Positions 1-3,886 of a stretch of DNA of 9,731 nt are shown here, piece by piece; within the stretch, counting starts at the first letter, position 1, and every line of letters begins with the position of its first letter. Source of the DNA: Chitinophaga pinensis (GTDB lineage Bacteria; Bacteroidota; Bacteroidia; Flavobacteriales_D; Crocinitomicaceae). The translations under genes and the position numbers were made by a program. Where the stretch lies: NCBI GenBank assembly GCA_945868555.1, contig CAMBMC010000073.1, forward strand, positions 1 to 9,731, written 5' to 3'. The notes below the pieces were generated by a model. The model made no database searches, had not been told where the DNA came from, and saw nothing but the letters and a program-made list of their open reading frames with translations.

Positions 1-48
1 GATTGAGCCGGTTGAACCAAGTATGGCAATGCCCTTTTTTTGTGTCAT
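1..48 (-). CDS. dxr: 1-deoxy-D-xylulose 5-phosphate reductoisomerase, N-terminal fragment
   Basis: Only the first 16 codons lie in the window; the gene runs off the left edge. They translate as MTQKKGIAILGSTGSI. The stretch IAILGSTGSI is the NADPH-binding beta-alpha turn at the extreme N-terminus of DXR, and the spacing from the start fits that family. DXR converts 1-deoxy-D-xylulose 5-phosphate to 2-C-methyl-D-erythritol 4-phosphate, the committing step of the MEP isoprenoid pathway in the cytoplasm. The ATG at 48 is the only start codon available in this frame between the promoter and the motif. A promoter-like -7 box ends four bases upstream, so the mRNA may have almost no leader. The call rests on a short but distinctive motif; other Rossmann enzymes carry GxTGxxG but seldom this exact string. 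Confidence 0.83.
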   Translation of the reverse strand, partial: MTQKKGIAILGSTGSI

Positions 49-52
49 GGCT

Positions 53-82
53 TAAAATTACATTTTTCCTTGCGTTGTTCAA
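53..82 (-). promoter_or_regulatory. candidate dxr promoter
   Basis: Read on the minus strand, a TTG at 82-80 is followed after 19 bases by TAATTTTA at 60-53. This matches the Bacteroidota pattern TTG-N(17-20)-TAnnTTTG at every conserved position except the final G. Transcription would start about four bases after the box, at or next to the A of the dxr ATG (48). Confidence 0.5.
59..66 (+). promoter_or_regulatory. weak candidate -7 box for the DUF6495 gene
   Basis: TACATTTT matches TAnnTTTG except at the last base. A TTG at 40-42 lies only 16 bases upstream, slightly short for the usual spacing. If real, it gives a leader of about 100 bases and overlaps the dxr -7 box on the other strand by two bases. 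No better plus-strand box is visible between 67 and 170. Confidence 0.25.
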
Positions 83-170
83 GGGTTTAAGCATAACGGA
101 TTGAAGTGATTTTTGTTTGTTGTGTCATTCTGATGTGAGATTTTTCAACGAAAATGAGCACATTTGCGTC

Positions 171-653
171 ATGAAATACCGCATGCTAAGCGCCGAAGAA
201 CTCGTTCCTTTTGAGGAAGATTTGAAGCAATTCCTGATTGTGAATGGCGTTCATGGAGATGAGTGGGAACTAGTGAATCGAAATACCCCTGAAAAAGCAG
301 TTGAATTGGTGGAGCTTTTTAGCGATACAGTGCTTCAGAAGGTCTATGAAAAGATCATGTTTTTGGAGTTCCGCAGTATTGATTCGTGCCTAGTATTTCA
401 TTGCCTTTCAGACCGTATGCTCCTTATCGCAATGCAACACACGCAGCCAGACCTCGATTTGTCTAGCCCGGAAACGATTCACGTGGCATTGACGAAACAT
501 CTCTCAAAATTGAGCTTTTTCCGCTCAGAGAAAATGCATCAACATTCCCGAGAGGAGGAAGTACACCGTTTATTCGAGCAAGGTTGCGTGCCTTCAGACG
601 AAGCCTTTTGGAACGCCTTGGTGACAGTTGTTTCGAACACATCAAAGAGTTAG
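171..653 (+). CDS. DUF6495 family protein, unknown function
   Basis: This is a 160-residue cytoplasmic protein with no signal peptide or membrane segment. The opening MKYRMLSAEELVPFEEDLKQ, the following FLIVNGV and DEW motifs, and the length match the DUF6495 family as I know it from flavobacteria, where nothing is established about function. The frame opens earlier at a TTG (117), but I chose the ATG at 171 because family members start MKYxxL and the extra residues look non-native. The middle is rich in acidic and hydrophobic residues (EKAVELVELFSDTV), suggesting helices. It is the first gene of a plus-strand run and is divergent from dxr. The next gene begins 69 bases after its stop and has its own promoter-like site. 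The family call is from memory of conserved residues. Confidence 0.8.
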   Translation: MKYRMLSAEELVPFEEDLKQFLIVNGVHGDEWELVNRNTPEKAVELVELFSDTVLQKVYEKIMFLEFRSIDSCLVFHCLSDRMLLIAMQHTQPDLDLSSPETIHVALTKHLSKLSFFRSEKMHQHSREEEVHRLFEQGCVPSDEAFWNALVTVVSNTSKS

Positions 654-671
654 GATTATCTCTGAATTTTA

Positions 672-702
672 TTGGTTTCCCGCAAAAGGAAGTGTAATTT
701 CG
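672..702 (+). promoter_or_regulatory. candidate promoter of the DUF2911 gene
   Basis: A TTG at 672-674 is followed after 20 bases by TAATTTCG at 695-702, one mismatch from TAnnTTTG. Transcription would begin near 706-709, leaving a leader of about 15 bases. This supports the ATG at 723 as the true start and rules against the TTG at 672, which would then be the -33 element. Confidence 0.5.
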
Positions 703-722
703 TGCAACAAATTTTTAGCCAG

Positions 723-1565
723 ATGAAAAATCTTTTATTCTTCGCAGCGCTTGTATGTTCAAGTGCAGTTTTTGCTCAAATTCAACGCCCAATGGCAAGT
801 CCACAAGGTAAAGTGGAACAAAAAGTCGGACTTACAGATGTGAAGGTGGAATACTACCGTCCATCGAAAAATAACCGTGTGATCTTCGGTGATGTGGTGC
901 CATTCAATGAATTGTGGCGCACGGGAGCGAATGAAAACACAAAGTTTACCTGCTCAGATGCTGTCGTTTTTGGAAAGGATACCCTGAAGGCAGGAACCTA
1001 TGCGATTTTCACGAAACCAACGGATAAAAGTTGGGAGGTGATTTTTTATACGGAAACAACGAACTGGGGAATGCCTGAAAAATGGGACGAAGGAAAGGTC
1101 GCTTTGCGTTTGAACGCTGGAGTTACGGTGATGAACGATGTCGTAGAAATGTTAAGTATTGGTTTTGACAATGTAACTACGAATTCTGCGAATTTGATTT
1201 TTGCATGGGATAAAACAAGAGTTGCTCTTCCATTTAGTGTTCCAACAGCACTAAAAATGCAGGCGGCAATTGACAAAACGATGGCTGGTCCAACAGCAGG
1301 TGAATATTACGCTTCGGCAGAGTTTTATTTCAAGGAGAAAAAAGACTTGAAGCAAGCACTTGTTTGGATGACAAAAGCTGCCGAGATGCGCCCTGAAGCT
1401 TACTGGTATTTGCGTTTGAAATCTCAAATTCAAGCGGAATTGGGGGATTTTAAAGGTGCCATTGCAACAGCTAAAATTTCTATGGAATTGGCCGAAAAGG
1501 ATGGTGACGCGAACTTTGTCAATGTCAATAAAACTGCCATCGAAGAATGGTCGAAAAAGAAATAA
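723..1565 (+). CDS. secreted DUF2911 protein with C-terminal TPR-like helices
   Basis: The protein has 280 residues. Residues 1-18 form a signal peptide (hydrophobic core LLFFAALVCSSAVFA, cleavage before Q19), so it is exported, probably to the periplasm. Residues 24-175 match DUF2911: SPQGKVEQKVGLTDVKVEYY, then RPSKNNRVIFG, LWRTGANENT, GTYAIFTKP and NWG are its usual conserved blocks. Residues 195-260 are helical and resemble one or two tetratricopeptide repeats (alternating A/Y/W-rich helices, DLKQALVWMTKAAEM and GDFKGAIATA), common at the end of these proteins. The function is unknown; family members are abundant in Bacteroidota envelopes. The start at 723 is fixed by the signal peptide. 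The last 19 bases overlap the next gene, suggesting one transcript and translational coupling. Confidence 0.9.
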   Translation: MKNLLFFAALVCSSAVFAQIQRPMASPQGKVEQKVGLTDVKVEYYRPSKNNRVIFGDVVPFNELWRTGANENTKFTCSDAVVFGKDTLKAGTYAIFTKPTDKSWEVIFYTETTNWGMPEKWDEGKVALRLNAGVTVMNDVVEMLSIGFDNVTTNSANLIFAWDKTRVALPFSVPTALKMQAAIDKTMAGPTAGEYYASAEFYFKEKKDLKQALVWMTKAAEMRPEAYWYLRLKSQIQAELGDFKGAIATAKISMELAEKDGDANFVNVNKTAIEEWSKKK

Positions 1566-2188
1566 CACCCCTCCATCAGGCTTTAGCGGCACGCTTCGGT
1601 GAACACCGCGTACAAGCCTTACCAAAGGTAGAGGGTGAAATTCCACTTTTATTGCTTGACCTTGAATTGACAAGTCCAGTCACGGTCTTGATGACCAATG
1701 GCTTGTCGGACTACAGCATGCCCGTGCCAGATCGTCTGATGAACCGCAATTTCAATGAAATTTATTTTTGTCTGCCTTCCTACTGGGAATGGGAAGACAC
1801 CGAAAATCCTCAAATGAACTGGGTTTATTCGTGGATCAAACGAATGGCGAAGTATGTGGTCGATAAACAGTCGTGGTTCGGCCCAGGCCATACGATGCCT
1901 TGTGGGGCAACGCACGAGCGTCTCTCGCCTACCATGCAACAAAATCATTTTTTTCTTACCGATCCAAATTATTTAGATGAGGAGTTAACTCCTTTAAAAG
2001 TTGGTGATAAAACGGTTCATTTCCTCGCAATCATCCCCATCTTCGAAGATGAAATGGATTATAAATCGGGTAAAGGGACCTTCAAGCTTTTGCAAAAATT
2101 GTCCAACGCTGGCGTCACCGAAAAACTCGACGACTATAGAGGATCGGTGCTGCGGAGCAAGTGGCGGCTTTTGAAGGGGAATAATTAA
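1547..2188 (+). CDS. SUFU (suppressor of fused) domain protein
   Basis: This is a 213-residue cytoplasmic protein with no signal peptide. Features of the bacterial SUFU-like domain appear in order: TNGLSDYSMPVP (residues 50-61), EIYFCLPSYW (71-80), a helix WIKRMAKYVV with WFGPGHTMPCG (110-120), then HFLAIIPIFEDEMDYKSGKG (158-177) and the closing LDDYR. In animals SUFU is a Hedgehog-pathway regulator. In bacteria the fold is widespread and has been proposed, from genome context, as an immunity protein against polymorphic toxins. No toxin-like gene is adjacent here, so that role is not supported locally. The ATG lies inside the preceding DUF2911 gene in another frame, 19 bases before its end, which points to coupled translation. 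Its TAA stop is the first three bases of the repeat tract that follows. Confidence 0.85.
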   Translation: MVEKEITPLHQALAARFGEHRVQALPKVEGEIPLLLLDLELTSPVTVLMTNGLSDYSMPVPDRLMNRNFNEIYFCLPSYWEWEDTENPQMNWVYSWIKRMAKYVVDKQSWFGPGHTMPCGATHERLSPTMQQNHFFLTDPNYLDEELTPLKVGDKTVHFLAIIPIFEDEMDYKSGKGTFKLLQKLSNAGVTEKLDDYRGSVLRSKWRLLKGNN

Positions 2189-2207
2189 TTACGAATTACG
2201 AATTACG
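2186..2207 (+). repeat. left AATTACG tract (terminal inverted repeat candidate)
   Basis: AATTACG is repeated three times in a row at 2187-2207, preceded by a T, so the tract opens TAATTACGAATTACGA. The first three bases are the SUFU stop codon. The first 16 bases match the reverse complement of 2826-2841 at 15 of 16 positions. Confidence 0.85.
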
Positions 2208-2284
2208 AGTTGTGATCTTTTGTGGCTTTGCCGTTGAGAACGAATAGGTTCTCGAAGCACTGTTGGCTGAGGTTCTCGAAGCCA
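2203..2284. repeat. 86-base tandem repeat, copy 1
   Basis: This copy matches 2289-2370 over 82 bases with four mismatches; the period is 86. It contains GAGAAC-gaatag-GTTCTC (a perfect 6-base stem) and a second GTTCTC about 18 bases later. It is bounded by TGGCT (2223-2227) and AGCCA (2280-2284), which can pair. Confidence 0.9.
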
Positions 2285-2288
2285 AGAG

Positions 2289-2370
2289 TTACGAGTTGTG
2301 ATCTTTGGTGGCTCCGCCGTTGAGAACGAATAGGTTCTCGAAGCACTGTTGGTTGAGGTTCTCGAAGCCA
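2289..2370. repeat. 86-base tandem repeat, copy 2
   Basis: This is the second copy of the unit at 2203. The inner arms are GAGAAC (2322-2327) and GTTCTC (2334-2339), with an alternative partner GTTCTC at 2358-2363. The outer arms are GTGGCT (2308-2313) and AGCCAC (2366-2371). The copies differ by single-base changes only, so the duplication looks fairly recent. Confidence 0.9.
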
Positions 2371-2388
2371 CGAATTATGAATGTTTGG

Positions 2389-2402
2389 TGAGTCGACACT
2401 CA
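2389..2402. repeat. short palindrome
   Basis: TGAGT-cgac-ACTCA is a perfect 5-base inverted repeat with a self-complementary centre. It sits between the tandem repeats and the terminator hairpin. Its role is unknown. Confidence 0.5.
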
Positions 2403-2407
2403 GTAAG

Positions 2408-2436
2408 AAAAAAATAAAAATCCCCTCGTGGAGGGG
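2408..2436 (-). terminator. strong intrinsic terminator, minus strand
   Basis: On the minus strand CCCCTC-cac-GAGGGG (2436-2422) forms a six-base GC-rich stem with a three-base loop. It is followed at once by ATTTTTATTTTTTT (2421-2408). This is a textbook rho-independent terminator. The nearest upstream minus-strand gene is asd, whose stop is about 400 bases before the hairpin. On the plus strand the hairpin is followed by CTGGGGTGG, so it should not terminate the SUFU transcript. Confidence 0.7.
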
Positions 2437-2449
2437 CTGGGGTGGTTTA
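2421..2449. repeat. CCCCTC/GAGGGG hairpin plus GGGGTGGTTT, dispersed-repeat type
   Basis: The hairpin followed by CTGGGGTGGTTT resembles a GC-rich palindromic element I recall as common between Bacteroidota genes, where a CCCCTCC...GGAGGGG stem is followed by a G-rich tail and TGGTTT. This resemblance is from memory and was not searched. Confidence 0.45.
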
Positions 2450-2516
2450 TACATGCTTCCTAAGCTATAATGCAGGTGTCAATACCAAAGAAGTTCACTA
2501 AAATTCGCTTTTGATA

Positions 2517-2547
2517 TTCCGCCCCTGCGGCTGCAGCAACCAAATCC
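2517..2547. repeat. mini-hairpin unit, divergent copy
   Basis: CCGC-ccct-GCGG (2519-2530) adjoins the palindrome GCTGCAGC (2530-2537), and CAAATCC follows. It keeps the ATT-stem-loop-stem-CAAATCC plan of the units at 2604-2800 but is longer and GC-richer. Confidence 0.5.
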
Positions 2548-2549
2548 CA

Positions 2550-2588
2550 AATAGACAGCAAGACGATAGGACATTAAGATTTTAAGAC
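2550..2588. repeat. 39-base direct repeat, copy 1
   Basis: This matches 2667-2705 at 35 of 39 positions; the last 22 bases (2567-2588) are identical. Inside there is an 8-base rhythm: words starting AGAC, AGAC, GGAC, AGAT and AGAC recur every eight bases from 2553, and each full word ends in A. Confidence 0.85.
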
Positions 2589-2602
2589 TCGATCATTCTT
2601 CG

Positions 2603-2656
2603 GATTGCGTAGCATCAAATTCCCAAAGGGAACAAATCCCTAATTTGCGAAGCAAT
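2603..2656. repeat. three mini-hairpin units
   Basis: Three units of about 20-24 bases follow the plan ATT, stem, three-base loop, stem, CAAATTCC or CAAATCC. The stems are TGC-gta-GCA (2606-2614), TTCCC-aaa-GGGAA (2620-2632) and TTGC-gaa-GCAA (2645-2655). Stem sequences differ but pairing is kept. Confidence 0.7.
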
Positions 2657-2666
2657 CAAATTCCCC

Positions 2667-2705
2667 AATAGATATCAAGATGCTAGGACATTAAGATTTT
2701 AAGAC
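2667..2705. repeat. 39-base direct repeat, copy 2
   Basis: This is the second copy of the 2550-2588 unit, displaced by 117 bases, with four mismatches all in the first 17 positions. It shows the same 8-base rhythm. It separates two groups of three mini-hairpins. Confidence 0.85.
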
Positions 2706-2733
2706 AAATCTTCACACGAGTTGCGCGTCTTCG

Positions 2734-2800
2734 AATTACCGAAGGTATCAAATTCTGAATTCCCTCTTGGATCAAATTCCAAATTGCCGCAGGCACCAAA
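2734..2800. repeat. three more mini-hairpin units
   Basis: The stems are TACC-gaa-GGTA (2737-2747), a weak TCC-ctctt-GGA (about 2761-2771) and TGCC-gca-GGCA (2785-2795). Each is preceded by ATT and followed by CAAATTC or CAAATCC. An alternative 5-base stem CTTCG/CGAAG (2729-2733 with 2740-2744) overlaps the first. Confidence 0.65.
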
Positions 2801-2810
2801 TCCTCCCCAG

Positions 2811-2841
2811 CTCGTAATTAGTAACTCGTAATTGGTAATTA
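2811..2841 (-). repeat. right AATTACG-type tract (terminal inverted repeat candidate)
   Basis: Read on the minus strand from 2841 it opens TAATTACCAATTACGA, then continues with GTTACTAATTACGAG. The first three bases are the asd stop codon, in the same phase as the left tract has with the SUFU stop. Confidence 0.8.
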
Positions 2842-3825
2842 AACAAGCCCTTTCTCCAGCAACAATTCCGCAATCTGAACCGCATTCGTCGCTGCACCTT
2901 TGCGCAAGTTGTCAGCAACAATCCACATGTTCAAGGTGTTTTCTTGGGACTCATCTCTGCGAATACGACCGACAAAAACATCATCTTTTCCCTCTGCAAA
3001 TCGCGGCATCGGGTAACTGTATTCAGCTGGATTATCCTGAAGTGTGATGCCTTCTTGGGCCTCCAAAAGTCGTCGAACTTCATCCAAATCAAAATCTCGT
3101 AGGAACTCGACATTCACTGCTTCCGAATGTCCACCTACAACGGGAACACGAACGGCGGTCGCAGTGACTTTGATCGTTGGATCTAGGATTTTTTTCGTTT
3201 CATTGGTCAACTTCATCTCCTCTTTGGTGTAGCCATTTTCCATGAAGGAGTCGCATTGAGGGATGCAGTTTTTATCGATCGGGTACTTATAAGCCATGTC
3301 ACCCTCAATGCTATTTCGTTCGTTCTCTAGTTGTTGAACGGCTTTCACTCCAGTTCCTGTGATGGACTGGTAGGTGGAAACAATCACACGGGTTATGCCA
3401 TAGGCGCGGTGTAGTGGTGCCAAGGCCAAAACAAGCTGTATGGTACTGCAGTTTGGATTGGCGATGATTTTGTCTTCGGCTGTCAATACGTTTCCATTGA
3501 TTTCCGGAATTACCAATTTCTTGGTCGGATCCATGCGCCACGTGGATGAATTGTCAATAACCGTGGTGCCCACTTCAGCGAAGCGTGGTGCCCATTCCAA
3601 GGATGTTTCGCCACCGGCTGAAAAAATAGCGATGTCGGGACGCATGGCAAGAGCAGTTTCCAAACCAACAACAGGAAATGACTCCCCATTGTAGATGACT
3701 TGATTTCCCACCGATTTTTCTGAGGCAACTGGAATCAACTCACTCACAGGAAATTGGCGCTCACGCAACACGTCCAACATGACATTTCCTACCATACCTG
3801 TAGCTCCAACAACAGCAACTCGCAT
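2839..3825 (-). CDS. asd: aspartate-semialdehyde dehydrogenase
   Basis: This cytoplasmic enzyme reduces L-aspartyl-4-phosphate to L-aspartate 4-semialdehyde with NADPH, the branch point to lysine/diaminopimelate, methionine and threonine. The 328 residues are the usual length. Visible hallmarks are the N-terminal Rossmann turn GATGMVG (7-13), SAGG (69-72), VIDNSS (89-94), the active-site segment ANPNCSTIQ with catalytic Cys126, YQSITGTG (152-159), and RVPV (226-229) followed by GGHSE with the general base His233. Nothing essential is missing. The ATG at 3825 begins MRVAVVGATG, the normal start. A well-matched promoter lies just upstream and leaves only about 20 bases of leader, so there is no room for a 5' lysine riboswitch. 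The gene is divergent from the 859-residue secreted protein gene and convergent with the SUFU gene. The stop coincides with the edge of the repeat mosaic. Confidence 0.97.
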   Translation of the reverse strand: MRVAVVGATGMVGNVMLDVLRERQFPVSELIPVASEKSVGNQVIYNGESFPVVGLETALAMRPDIAIFSAGGETSLEWAPRFAEVGTTVIDNSSTWRMDPTKKLVIPEINGNVLTAEDKIIANPNCSTIQLVLALAPLHRAYGITRVIVSTYQSITGTGVKAVQQLENERNSIEGDMAYKYPIDKNCIPQCDSFMENGYTKEEMKLTNETKKILDPTIKVTATAVRVPVVGGHSEAVNVEFLRDFDLDEVRRLLEAQEGITLQDNPAEYSYPMPRFAEGKDDVFVGRIRRDESQENTLNMWIVADNLRKGAATNAVQIAELLLEKGLV

Positions 3826-3849
3826 CTCTTTTCGTTTTTATTTCTAATT

Positions 3850-3877
3850 CAAATGTACTAACTTTAAGTAGATTCAA
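3850..3877 (-). promoter_or_regulatory. asd promoter
   Basis: On the minus strand TTG (3877-3875), 17 bases, then TACATTTG (3857-3850), a perfect TAnnTTTG box. The start of transcription is expected near 3844-3846, about 20 bases before the ATG. Confidence 0.65.
3859..3866 (+). promoter_or_regulatory. candidate -7 box for the lamin-tail protein gene
   Basis: TAACTTTA matches TAnnTTTG except at the last base. No TTG lies at the proper distance upstream. It sits one base from the asd -7 box on the opposite strand, so the two divergent promoters would be back to back. The leader would be about 17 bases. Confidence 0.35.
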
Positions 3878-3886
3878 TTTTTCAGG

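Larger units (their letters stand above)
2186..2841. repeat. gene-free repeat mosaic between two convergent stop codons
   Basis: These bases fill the gap between the SUFU stop (plus) and the asd stop (minus). No reading frame here is credible: the open frames on the minus strand are translations of the 86-base tandem repeat. From left to right it holds an AATTACG tract, two 86-base tandem copies, a short palindrome, a terminator-like GC hairpin, a stretch with nothing I recognise (about 2450-2512), then mini-hairpins alternating with two 39-base direct repeats, and finally an inverted AATTACG-type tract. No transposase, integrase or RNA gene is visible. Individual parts are listed separately. 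Confidence 0.85.

Noticed and set aside
672..722. Earlier TTG start for the DUF2911 protein
   Set aside because: It would place basic residues ahead of a well-formed signal peptide, and the TTG fits better as the -33 element of the promoter.
1251..1673. 140-codon open frame on the minus strand
   Set aside because: It lies antisense to the DUF2911 and SUFU genes, which have clear families; it has no promoter or recognisable domain.
2189..2454. Two open frames of 60 and 83 codons on the minus strand in the intergenic region
   Set aside because: They are translations of the 86-base tandem repeat in different frames. The period is not a multiple of three, and the composition is low-complexity Ser/Arg/Glu.
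2517..2800. CRISPR-like array
   Set aside because: Repeats are degenerate, of unequal length and contiguous, with no unique spacers of constant size and no cas genes.
2186..2841. Insertion sequence or classical MITE
   Set aside because: There are no transposase remnant, no target-site duplication and no uniform interior; the inverted ends are kept as a finding but do not prove a transposon.
3826..3886. Lysine riboswitch before asd
   Set aside because: The promoter leaves only about 20 bases of leader and the whole divergent gap is 61 bases, far too short.
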